A stretch of DNA of 45,909 nucleotides, taken from assembly GCA_016208495.1 (NCBI GenBank), contig JACQXX010000006.1, positions 1 to 45,909 of the forward strand, written 5' to 3'. A program made the translations under genes and the position numbers. Of this stretch, positions 25,347 to 33,031 are shown in pieces. Positions within the stretch are counted from its first letter, which is position 1. Each line of letters opens with the position of its first letter. Origin of the DNA: Acidobacteriota bacterium. Its GTDB lineage: Bacteria; Acidobacteriota; Blastocatellia; Chloracidobacteriales; Chloracidobacteriaceae. The notes under the pieces are model-generated. The model saw nothing but the letters and a program-made list of their open reading frames with translations, had not been told where the DNA came from and searched no databases.

Positions 25347-25844
25347 CTACATTGATGACCGGAAGGCGGTGGCTTCGAGTTCTCCCGTTTTTGGAATGCG
25401 CCGAAGCTGAAACAACCGCTGGTTGACATCGCCTTCGGAATGAATCAGGTGCGCGAGGGTAATTTTTCCAAGCACCTGATGGACAGTCTGGTTCAGGGTA
25501 TGGAGTACCGGTCGGATGCCACAGTCATCGTGATGGACACAGACCTCCTGGGCACCGGAAAAACTCTTGCAATGATCGTCCATCGCTTCGGTATCCAAAA
25601 CGCCGATAATATCGCCAACCGAGATTTCGCTGGCCGCCCTGGCCAGCACATACCCCCCTTTGACACCTCGAACTGACCGAACAATGCCGGCATTGCTGAG
25701 GAGCCAGAGCACTTTTCCGGCATTGGCCGTCGAGATGCCCTCGCGTCTAGCAATTTCCTTGAGTGAAAGCGAGTCACCTTCGGGTTGGCGTGCAAGTTGC
25801 AGCAAACACCGGAGGCCGTACTCTTCAAGTGCGGTAATTCTCAT
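25347..25844 (-). CDS. Rrf2-family regulator, IscR/SufR-like
   Basis: The 165-residue protein has the Rrf2 winged helix-turn-helix (MRITALEEYGLRCLLQLA, LSLKEIARREGIS, GIVRSVRGVKGGYVLAR). It also has three cysteines, C92, C102 and C108, at the position where IscR and related proteins bind a [2Fe-2S] cluster (E. coli IscR uses C92, C98, C104). It is the first gene of the suf operon. A palindrome upstream fits an IscR-type operator. The obvious model is cluster-dependent feedback: the holo-protein represses, the apo-protein lets suf be expressed. It could equally be called SufR; the sequence alone does not separate these names. The last 30 residues are unique. Confidence 0.9.
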   Translation of the reverse strand: MRITALEEYGLRCLLQLARQPEGDSLSLKEIARREGISTANAGKVLWLLSNAGIVRSVRGVKGGYVLARAASEISVGDIIGVLDTEAMDDHCKSFSGAQEVCVHHDDCGIRPVLHTLNQTVHQVLGKITLAHLIHSEGDVNQRLFQLRRIPKTGELEATAFRSSM

Positions 25845-25911
25845 AAGTTGATTCGATGTGTGATGGTGTCACCTGGGGATTTTGGCTGTGCTCAGAAAGC
25901 GAGCAGGGTCA

Positions 25912-25944
25912 CTCTATTGAATACCTTACTTTTTTGTCAAGTAT
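25912..25944 (-). promoter_or_regulatory. candidate Rrf2/IscR-type operator over the suf promoter
   Basis: ATACCTTAC-N6-GTCAAGTAT at 25921-25944 is a near-palindrome (7 of 9 positions pair). It closely resembles the 25-bp IscR type 1 site, with a spacer one base shorter. On the minus strand the right half supplies TTGACA (25935-25940), a consensus -35 box. The -10 expected 17 bases on (ATAGAG or CAATAG) is weak. The site lies about 77 bp before the regulator's start codon, so the regulator may control its own operon. Confidence 0.6.
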
Positions 25945-26131
25945 TGTTCCCTTTCACACCGTGGGCCTTTCTGACACTTCGCAACACCGTTTGTCCCACG
26001 CTGCTCCACTTTATCCAGCATTTTCACCGACTTGAACCAGATCCATTGCCCAATCAAACCTATGGTGTAGAATCCTTTACCGCCTCTTACCCGGCCTGCT
26101 CCGCCGTAAACTCTCGCTTTTTTGAGGTAGT

Positions 26132-26614
26132 ATGAATTTTTTCCTCTCCGTCAGTGTATGTTTTGTTTTTTCAATGGTGAACTTTTGCTCTCTGCAAACA
26201 CCCAAACCGGAACTTCAATCACTTGGTTGGCTCGGCGGCTACTGGGAATTTAAAACTCAGGCTGTCCACCACCAGGAACAGTGGCTGGCGCCCTCAGGCG
26301 GGACAATGATCGGCATGGGTCGAATGGTCAAAAACGGGAAACTCGCCTTTTTTGAGTTTATGGAACTGCGCCAGGATGGACCAAATCTGGTTTTTACGGC
26401 TCACCCCTCAGGTCAAAAAACCGCCACGTTTCAGGTAACAGCGGCATCGGCGACAGAGGCCACCTTTGAAAACCCAGACCACGACTTTCCCCAAAAGATT
26501 GAGTACCGATTGACGAAACCTGATTTCCTCGAAGTGACAGTTTCAGGGCTGGTGAAAGGGAAAAATCGAGTTGAACGGTTTCAGTTTTCTCGTGTTTCCT
26601 GCCCGACACGCTGA
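26132..26614 (+). CDS. secreted DUF6265-family protein
   Basis: The 160-residue protein has a signal peptide (MNFFLSVSVCFVFSMVNFCSL). It also has the family pattern LGWLGGYWEF, EQWLAPSGGTMIGMGRMVKNGKLAFFEFM and FENPDHDFPQKIEYR, which is characteristic of DUF6265 (a small lipocalin-like beta-barrel fold). Function is unknown. The family is common in exported proteins of Bacteroidetes, Proteobacteria and Acidobacteria. GAGG lies close before the ATG. The next gene on the strand follows after 81 bp. It is transcribed divergently from the suf operon, so its promoter shares the 290-bp intergenic region with the operator at 25912-25944. Confidence 0.85.
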   Translation: MNFFLSVSVCFVFSMVNFCSLQTPKPELQSLGWLGGYWEFKTQAVHHQEQWLAPSGGTMIGMGRMVKNGKLAFFEFMELRQDGPNLVFTAHPSGQKTATFQVTAASATEATFENPDHDFPQKIEYRLTKPDFLEVTVSGLVKGKNRVERFQFSRVSCPTR

Positions 26615-26695
26615 AGAACTTGTTTTCCAACATCTGAATCTTTAGCTTATACCTCACTCCTCAAATTTCTTTCCAAGGACCGACTTCAAACTGCT

Positions 26696-28033
26696 ATGAG
26701 ACCTTTTCTCTCACGGCGTTCATTGCGCCGATTTTCCTTACTTATTGTGCTGCTGAGCCTTATCTTGACGACAGGTGCGTTTGCTTCAGCCCAAAATCAA
26801 CCGTCTGAAAACCCGGTTCAAAAATCCAGGGACCTGGCCCGCAAAGGAATCCAGGCATATCAAAAGCAAGACTTTGCCGCCTATCTGGAAAATGTGCGCG
26901 AAGCTGCAAGGCTCCGACCAAATTTCCCGCCTATCCTCTATCACCTGGCTCGCGCCAACTTTCTTACCGGGAATCAATCTGAAAGCCTGCGGTTGCTGAC
27001 CCAGCTTTCCCAGATGGGAAATTACATTGACCTCAACCAGGATGAAGATCTGAAACCCTTGCAGGCAAAATCCGAATTTACTCAAGCGGTTCAAACCTTT
27101 GAAGGGCTCAAAAAACCAGTCGCCGGGAGCCAGGTGGCCTTTGAACTGGCTGAAAAAGGGCTGATTACCGAAGGCATTGCCTATCTTCCATCTGAAAAAG
27201 CCTTTCTGGTCAGCAGTGTTCGCAAACGCAAAGTCTTTAAAATTACCCAGGATGGCAAGGTTTCCGACTTTCTCACGAGCGGCCAGGATGGGTTATGGGG
27301 CGTGTTTGGGATGAAAATTGATGTCAAACGCAACCGGCTCTGGCTGTGTACCTCGGTGGTGCGGGAAATTGAAGGCTTCAAAGCTGAGGAAGACGGTCAG
27401 GCTGGGATTTTTCAATATGATTTGAAGACCCATAAACTCGTAAAGAAATACATCTTGCCCAACTCTGAACAGGGTCACGTTTTCGGTGACCTGGAATTGC
27501 ATCCAAAGGGTGATGTGTATGTCACTGACAGCAAATCTGGCGGGCTCTATCGGATCTCAACCACCACGGATTCGCTCGAACGTTTTCTGGACACGTCTCC
27601 TTTTGTTTCGCCACAGGGTTTGGCGGTGACTCCAGATGGCAAACGGATGTTTGTGGCGGATTATTCAGTTGGAATCGGCGTCATTGATCTGACAACCAAA
27701 ACATTTTCACTGGTACCAGCCTCCCCAGAGATGCTGCTGCTTGGGATTGATGGGCTGTACCTGCACCAGAATTCACTGATTGGGATGCAAAACGGAATTC
27801 TGCCCAAGCGTGTGATTCGGCTTGAACTGGATGCCAAACTCACCCGGATTGAAAAATTGTCTGTAATCGAACGCGGAACCCAGCATTTGGAAGACCCAAC
27901 GCTGGGGGTGATCGTCAACCACTCAATTTACTTTATCGCCAACAGCCAGTGGGAGAGTTTTGACAAGGATGGAACGATGTTTCCACCTGATAAACTCAAC
28001 CAGCACATCATTTTAAAAGCTTCACTCAAATAA
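26696..28033 (+). CDS. exported TPR / SMP-30-like beta-propeller protein
   Basis: The 445-residue protein begins with a signal peptide (RRFSLLIVLLSLILTTGAFASAQ). A TPR-like helical part covers about residues 45-130 (ARKGIQAYQKQDFAAYLENVREAARLRP and repeats). A six-bladed propeller follows from about 150, with the recurring pattern TEGIAYLPSEKAFLVSS, GDLELHPKGDVYVTDS, GGLYRI and PQGLAVTPDGKRMFVADY. The blade motifs resemble SMP-30/gluconolactonase and NHL-type repeats. No metal ligands can be assigned by eye, so a lactonase activity is only a possibility. It is followed by a two-component system 12 bp later, perhaps in the same transcript; a sensory or binding role is conceivable. Confidence 0.75.
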   Translation: MRPFLSRRSLRRFSLLIVLLSLILTTGAFASAQNQPSENPVQKSRDLARKGIQAYQKQDFAAYLENVREAARLRPNFPPILYHLARANFLTGNQSESLRLLTQLSQMGNYIDLNQDEDLKPLQAKSEFTQAVQTFEGLKKPVAGSQVAFELAEKGLITEGIAYLPSEKAFLVSSVRKRKVFKITQDGKVSDFLTSGQDGLWGVFGMKIDVKRNRLWLCTSVVREIEGFKAEEDGQAGIFQYDLKTHKLVKKYILPNSEQGHVFGDLELHPKGDVYVTDSKSGGLYRISTTTDSLERFLDTSPFVSPQGLAVTPDGKRMFVADYSVGIGVIDLTTKTFSLVPASPEMLLLGIDGLYLHQNSLIGMQNGILPKRVIRLELDAKLTRIEKLSVIERGTQHLEDPTLGVIVNHSIYFIANSQWESFDKDGTMFPPDKLNQHIILKASLK

Positions 28034-28045
28034 CTGGCAGGTCTT

Positions 28046-29188
28046 GTGGTCGTAGACACGATTGAATTGTTAAAAACCAACCGATGGGCCAAAAGTCTGG
28101 CATTGCTGGGCATTTGGACCATCGTCGCCACCTTTTTTTCCTTACAAGGCGCCGCTTTTTACTGGCGCCGTGGCGAAACAATTGCCTTTTCAGAAATTTT
28201 CCTGCCGGAATTTACCTTTTGCCTCGTTGGCGCGATTGCCACTCCGGGCCTTATTTGGGTTTCGAGTCGGTTGCGGATCGAACGCCAGATTCTCATTTCA
28301 CGATTGCTGGCTCATCTGGTGTTCAGCATTGGGTTTGCGGTGGTCTGGATGACAATTCCCCGACTGGTGAACCAGACCGTATTGAGCGTACCGTTTAATG
28401 TTCAATCCTTGATCAATTCGGTTATTTGGGGGCTGGATCGAGGCGTGATGGTGTACTGGGTCATCATTTTGCTGCACCACTCTTATGTCTATCAGCGCCA
28501 GTACTTTGAGTCTCAGTTGCAAACGTCGCGACTTGAAACCCAACTGGTCAACGCTCAGCTCCAATCCCTCAAAATGCAGTTGCAGCCGCATTTTCTATTT
28601 AACACGCTCAATTCCATTTCGACGCTGGTGCTGGTTAACCCAAAAGCCGCCCACAAAATGGTGGCTCAACTGGGGGATTTCTTGCGGTTGACGCTTGAAA
28701 ACTCCAGCTCCCAGGAAGTCTCGTTTCAGCGTGAACTTGAGTTTTTGAAATGTTATCTGGCGATTGAACAAACTCGATTTCAGGACCGGTTGTCAGTTAT
28801 TTTTGACATTGACCCATCCATCCAGGATGCACTGGTTCCCAATTTACTGCTTCAGCCAATTGTTGAAAACGCCATCAAACATGGCATAGCCCCCCGCGCC
28901 ACACCCGGAACCATTTCGATCAGGGCCACCCAGGAATCGGGTCGTTTGCATATCGAAATCAATGATGATGGGCCTGGCCTCTCACGCGCTCCTCAATCCA
29001 ATCGAAAATCAAAAGGAATTGGCCTGCACAACACTCGTGATCGCCTGGAGCAACTCTATGGTAACCAGTATCGGCTTGAACTGATTGATATTCCTCAGGG
29101 CGGCCTTTCCGTGATAGTCGAATTTCCTCTTACTCCAGCATTGGTGCTCCAGGATGCAGGACCGGTTTATGAACGGAGTCTCATATGA
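28046..29188 (+). CDS. LytS/YehU-type sensor histidine kinase
   Basis: The 380-residue protein starts at GTG 28046. Its first 160 residues hold four hydrophobic helices. The kinase follows: the His_kinase domain with QLQPHFLFNTLNSI (phospho-acceptor His near residue 182), then an ATPase domain with an N-box (VENAIKHGI) and G-box (NDDGPGL, SKGIGLHNTRDRL). This is the family (PF06580) that works with LytTR response regulators. Its stop overlaps the next gene's start by four bases (ATGA), so the pair is translated together. The signal sensed is unknown; there is no large extracellular domain. Confidence 0.92.
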   Translation: MVVDTIELLKTNRWAKSLALLGIWTIVATFFSLQGAAFYWRRGETIAFSEIFLPEFTFCLVGAIATPGLIWVSSRLRIERQILISRLLAHLVFSIGFAVVWMTIPRLVNQTVLSVPFNVQSLINSVIWGLDRGVMVYWVIILLHHSYVYQRQYFESQLQTSRLETQLVNAQLQSLKMQLQPHFLFNTLNSISTLVLVNPKAAHKMVAQLGDFLRLTLENSSSQEVSFQRELEFLKCYLAIEQTRFQDRLSVIFDIDPSIQDALVPNLLLQPIVENAIKHGIAPRATPGTISIRATQESGRLHIEINDDGPGLSRAPQSNRKSKGIGLHNTRDRLEQLYGNQYRLELIDIPQGGLSVIVEFPLTPALVLQDAGPVYERSLI

Positions 29189-29937
29189 AAATCCAGGCGG
29201 TCATAGCTGACGATGAACCCTTAGCGCGGGCTGGAATTCGGGTGTTGTTGGAAGACGACCCTGACATTGAACTGATCGGTGAATGCGGGACCGGGCGTGG
29301 GTTGGTGGCCCTGGTCATTGACCAAACTCCGGATCTGATTTTTCTTGATGTCGAGATGCCCGAAATGGACGGCTTTGACACCCTGGAATCACTTCCCTCT
29401 GACGCCATCCCATCCGTTATTTTTGTGACGGCCTATGATCAATATGCCGTCAATGCCTTCGAAGTCCACGCCCTTGATTATGTCTTAAAGCCAATTGATC
29501 GCGAACGCTTTCGCAAAGCCCTGCAACGCGCCAAAGATCATATCAAACAGCAACGCGACCATTCATTGACGCGGCGGATCCTGGACTGCCTTGAAGACCT
29601 GAAAGCTCCGACCGACTTTCTCGACCGGGTTGTGATCAAAAACGGCGGCGATGTGATCTTTCTCAAAGTCGAAGAAATTGACTGGATCGAGGCTGAAGGC
29701 AACTATGTGCGGCTGCATGCCGGGAAAGACTCACACTTGTTACGTGAAACCCTAAGTAATCTGGAGAGTCAGTTAAATCCGGCAAAATTTATCCGCATCC
29801 ATCGCTCCACCATTGTCAACTCTGACCGCATCCGCAAACTCGAAGCGCTCTTCCACGGTGACTGCAATGTCATTCTCAATGATGGAACCCAGTTGATGCT
29901 CAGTCGAAACTATCGGAAGAATATTAAAGGGGTTTAA
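29185..29937 (+). CDS. LytTR-family response regulator
   Basis: The 250-residue protein has a receiver domain (residues 1-115): acidic pair DD near 9-10, phospho-acceptor D55 in LIFLDVEMPEMDGF, and the conserved Lys near 102 in LDYVLKPID. A LytTR DNA-binding domain covers about 148-250 (IDWIEAEGNYVRLH, FIRIHRSTIVN, LMLSRNYRKNI). It forms a two-component pair with the overlapping upstream kinase gene. LytTR proteins bind 9-bp direct repeats and often control envelope, competence or virulence genes; targets are unknown here. Its last codons overlap the 3' end of the convergent dehalogenase gene by 14 bp. Confidence 0.93.
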   Translation: MKIQAVIADDEPLARAGIRVLLEDDPDIELIGECGTGRGLVALVIDQTPDLIFLDVEMPEMDGFDTLESLPSDAIPSVIFVTAYDQYAVNAFEVHALDYVLKPIDRERFRKALQRAKDHIKQQRDHSLTRRILDCLEDLKAPTDFLDRVVIKNGGDVIFLKVEEIDWIEAEGNYVRLHAGKDSHLLRETLSNLESQLNPAKFIRIHRSTIVNSDRIRKLEALFHGDCNVILNDGTQLMLSRNYRKNIKGV

Positions 29938-30817
29938 CGATAAACTTCACCACCACCGCTGCCAGTTCCTCGCCTTTATCTTCCTGGAGAAAATGTCCGG
30001 CTTCGCAAATTGTTGTGTGCGGCTGGTTTTTGGCACCCGGAATCAACTTTTGAAAGACCACATCGGCCCCACGAGTGATGGGATCTTTGTCGCTGAAAGC
30101 TGTCAGGAACGGCTTGTCCCATTGCTTGAAAACTTCCCAGGCTTGTTGATTCTTGAGTCCTTCAGGATCGTCGGCGCGGGTGGGAACCAGACTTGGGAAC
30201 ACTCGGGCGCCGGCTTTGTAGGAATCATCCGGAAACGGTGCATCATAGGCCGCGATGACTTCGGGGGAAAGCTTGCTGACACAGCCCCGGCTAAGAATGG
30301 CCCCAATTGGAAAGACCGGTGTCGTTTGGGAGAAATGCTGCCATTGTAAAAAGGCTTCTGGCATTGGATGGTCACCTGTGGGAAGTGCTGTATTGGCCGC
30401 CACAATCCGGGCAAATCGGTCAGGCATTTCAGCCACCACGCGCAACCCAATCAATCCACCCCAATCCTGACAAAAAAGCGTGATCTCAGTCAGACCAAGT
30501 TGCTCAATGAATGATCTGAGAATTTCGATGTGAAACTGATAAGAATAGTCTTCGCGCCGAATGGGCTTGTCCGAACGCCCAAACCCGATCAAGTCCGGAG
30601 CGATGGCTCGCAACCCCGCCGCCGTAAAGACCGGGATCATTTTCCGATAGAGATAGCACCACGAAGGCTCTCCGTGAAGCAGAAGTACAATTTGCCCGTC
30701 ACGGGGTCCCTCATCAAGGTAGTGGACGCGCAACTCGTTGATATCCAAATAATTCGGTAAAAAATCAAAGCCAGATAAGTTTTGAAATCGGTCATTCGGC
30801 GTGCGAAGTATTTCCAT
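29924..30817 (-). CDS. haloalkane dehalogenase (HLD-I, DhlA/DhmA-like)
   Basis: The 297-residue alpha/beta hydrolase resembles DhlA/DhmA-type haloalkane dehalogenases. LLLHGEPSW (E50 at the oxyanion region) is the family signature. The nucleophile and halide-binding Trp are D118-W119 in FCQDWGGLIG. A second halide-binding Trp candidate is W159 in the cap (FLQWQHFS). The catalytic acid is probably D245 (SDKDPITRG) and the base H275 (CEAGHFLQED). Such enzymes hydrolyse C-halogen bonds in alkanes to alcohols. The N-terminus (LRTPNDRFQNLSGFDFLPNYL) is also typical. AGGAG lies 11 bases before the ATG. No other haloalkane-degrading genes are nearby, so the natural substrate is unknown. Confidence 0.9.
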   Translation of the reverse strand: MEILRTPNDRFQNLSGFDFLPNYLDINELRVHYLDEGPRDGQIVLLLHGEPSWCYLYRKMIPVFTAAGLRAIAPDLIGFGRSDKPIRREDYSYQFHIEILRSFIEQLGLTEITLFCQDWGGLIGLRVVAEMPDRFARIVAANTALPTGDHPMPEAFLQWQHFSQTTPVFPIGAILSRGCVSKLSPEVIAAYDAPFPDDSYKAGARVFPSLVPTRADDPEGLKNQQAWEVFKQWDKPFLTAFSDKDPITRGADVVFQKLIPGAKNQPHTTICEAGHFLQEDKGEELAAVVVKFIVKPL

Positions 30818-30914
30818 AAATAAAGGATCTCCTGGAATTTGAATGCGGGCTCAAGAAACAAGCCAGCACTGAACACCTGATGAAGAAGTTGGTACTGGCG
30901 AACTCAACCCCAAT

Positions 30915-32891
30915 TTAGAGCCCCATCAATTGAATTATTTTTTGGAATTGTGAGTGCTGACGGACTTTCCGAAAAGCTGGATCAATTTTCAGATTGATGA
31001 GAAGAAAACCGTGCTCTTCATACGCTCTTTCCAACCAGTGGATAGTTTGTTCCTGATCATCCAGATAAGCAAAATATTTGGCCAGATCGTAGGCCCGGCT
31101 GGCTGGAACTTGCTTCATTTGTTGGATCTGCATTTCTAAAAATCCTTGTATTCCAGACGTTTGATATACTTTATCAATTGACTGACCTTCCTTGAGCTGC
31201 TGACCGTCTTTCTTTTGAGCAGCAAGGTATTCCCGAACAGCATCATCATATCGCCTCATTTGGATATAGATTTCAAAAAGCAACTGATGCGCGGGGACAA
31301 AATCCGGAAAGAGTTCCAACGCTTTTTGACAGAATTCGATAGCCAGTTGAGTTCTATCCTGGGAGAAGTAAACCTGTGCCAAATCCGTCGCAATAGCAGG
31401 CGAGAGAGGATCAAGCTGGTATGCTTTTTTCAAGTGAACCGTCGCTTCGAAAAGTTGTCCACGGGTGGCCAGATACTGGGCGTACCATTGGTGCGCAATA
31501 GGGTGTTGCGGATTGAGGTGCAACGCCGTTTGAAATTCCAATTCGGCCTCATTCCAATTCCAGTGGTGGAACATCCGAATAAACGCCAGAGTGGAGTGAG
31601 GTTCAGCGAGCGTTGGATCTAACCCAATAGCTTTTTCAATCATCGGTTCAGCTTCAGGCCAACGCTCCAAATCAAAGGCATAGGCATCCCCAAGGGCGGC
31701 ATATGCTCTTGCAAACTGAGGATCCCGATCAATTGCCTGCTGCAAATAGGTTATGCTTCTCATCAGTCCATTGTGAGAGCGGTTGTTCCAGAAATATCGT
31801 CCCTTTTGGAAAGCTTCAGAAGCCTCTGGATTCGACGTGTATTCACGGGATGGCGGTACTGGTTTTGACGTGTTCAAAATTACCTGGAGTGCAAAAGCCA
31901 GTCGCGCGGCGATGTTTTCACGCATCTGGTCAGATGGAGCTGTCGGTTCATAATACAATTCAGACCAGATGACCGAACCGTCCTGGATACGGCTTAATTT
32001 CATACCAACTGCAATTCGATTCAGACCCGCTTCAATTGAGCCGGTAACTAAAATTTCTGGAGTTGGTGAGGTGTTCTCACCCCAGAAAACTGGTTGTTTA
32101 AGGGAGACATTTTGTTGTTGCGAAAGCCTTGGCTGTACAAAGGGACATTCCCTGAGTTTGGAAATCAGTAAATCGCAAATTCCATCAGCTAAATTCTCAC
32201 TTGTAGTTGCCTTCACAAGTTTAAATGGTTCAACAATAACCTGGATTTGAGGTGCTCCAACCGGGCGTTCTTTTTGTTTGGAAGTTGGTGTTACCAACGG
32301 GACCTGGATGAAGGCCAGGGTCAGAATGACGGTTACGGTGATCATCCCCATGAAAAAAGCCGTTTTGTGAAAGGTTGTCTTCGAAGCAACAGCTAACTGA
32401 GCAGTAGCAAATGACCTATCACCAGATTTGATTGTGAGCGGGGTAATTTGGGATATTTCGGAAATATTGCACGGCAGGCTATCTAAAAACGGACAAACGG
32501 GTCTTCCAGATTGTTCACCGCCAGGGTGGTCATCTTTCTGAATTTGATGACTTTCGAGCTCCTGGCAACGCCTGAGTACGGGAACAGTAAGCCGATACCC
32601 TCGTCTTGGGACCGTCTCAATGTATTTTTCGGGGTCAATTTCATCAAGCGCCTTTCTCAACATTGAAATACTTTGGGTTAGATTGCCTTTTTCCACAAAA
32701 GTATCGGGCCAAACCAGCCTCATTAACTCGTCCTTTTCAACCACCTGTCCTTGACGTTCGACCAGAACCAGGAGCACCTGGAATACTTTTGGAGTCAACG
32801 GAACAACTCGCTCCTCAAGCCAAAGAGATTGGTCACCACAATCTAACCAGTATGGCCCAAATTCATAGAAATACTTGATACACTTACTCAT
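30915..32891 (-). CDS. winged-helix / TPR membrane transcription regulator
   Basis: The 658-residue protein has an N-terminal OmpR/PhoB-type winged helix (residues 5-105). It shows PLTPKVFQVLLVLVERQGQVVEKDELMRLVWPD, the ASFVEKGNLTQSISMLRKAL-like recognition segment and the ETVPRRGYRL end motif seen in CadC-like regulators. One membrane helix follows near residues 178-200 (AFFMGMITVTVILTLAFIQV). Then comes a TolB-like domain (about 215-330), and TPR-type helices occupy 360-650 (YAALGDAYAF, HPIAHQWYAQYLATRG, ATDLAQVYFSQDR). This arrangement is abundant in Acidobacteria. It probably binds DNA while anchored and senses something through the extracytoplasmic part. It lies head to head with the VWA gene at 33032, a plausible target. 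Confidence 0.88.
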   Translation of the reverse strand: MSKCIKYFYEFGPYWLDCGDQSLWLEERVVPLTPKVFQVLLVLVERQGQVVEKDELMRLVWPDTFVEKGNLTQSISMLRKALDEIDPEKYIETVPRRGYRLTVPVLRRCQELESHQIQKDDHPGGEQSGRPVCPFLDSLPCNISEISQITPLTIKSGDRSFATAQLAVASKTTFHKTAFFMGMITVTVILTLAFIQVPLVTPTSKQKERPVGAPQIQVIVEPFKLVKATTSENLADGICDLLISKLRECPFVQPRLSQQQNVSLKQPVFWGENTSPTPEILVTGSIEAGLNRIAVGMKLSRIQDGSVIWSELYYEPTAPSDQMRENIAARLAFALQVILNTSKPVPPSREYTSNPEASEAFQKGRYFWNNRSHNGLMRSITYLQQAIDRDPQFARAYAALGDAYAFDLERWPEAEPMIEKAIGLDPTLAEPHSTLAFIRMFHHWNWNEAELEFQTALHLNPQHPIAHQWYAQYLATRGQLFEATVHLKKAYQLDPLSPAIATDLAQVYFSQDRTQLAIEFCQKALELFPDFVPAHQLLFEIYIQMRRYDDAVREYLAAQKKDGQQLKEGQSIDKVYQTSGIQGFLEMQIQQMKQVPASRAYDLAKYFAYLDDQEQTIHWLERAYEEHGFLLINLKIDPAFRKVRQHSQFQKIIQLMGL

Positions 32892-32899
32892 AGCAGACT

Positions 32900-32921
32900 T
32901 TGAGAACTTTTTGAGAACTTT
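32900..32921. repeat. 11-bp direct repeat in front of the winged-helix/TPR gene
   Basis: TTGAGAACTTT occurs twice in tandem (32900-32910, 32911-32921) in the 140-bp divergent region between the regulator and the VWA gene. Two in-phase copies, one helical turn apart, could be a protein-binding site, but nothing else supports this. Confidence 0.4.
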
Positions 32922-33031
32922 TTGATGACCAGTTTTTCTTCCCAGCCCATAGAATCGCCCTCGACTACTGTAGCTTACAGCTATTTTTTAGGCAAACTGA
33001 TTGAAGTGTCTGTATTCGAAAGGGGTTCGAT

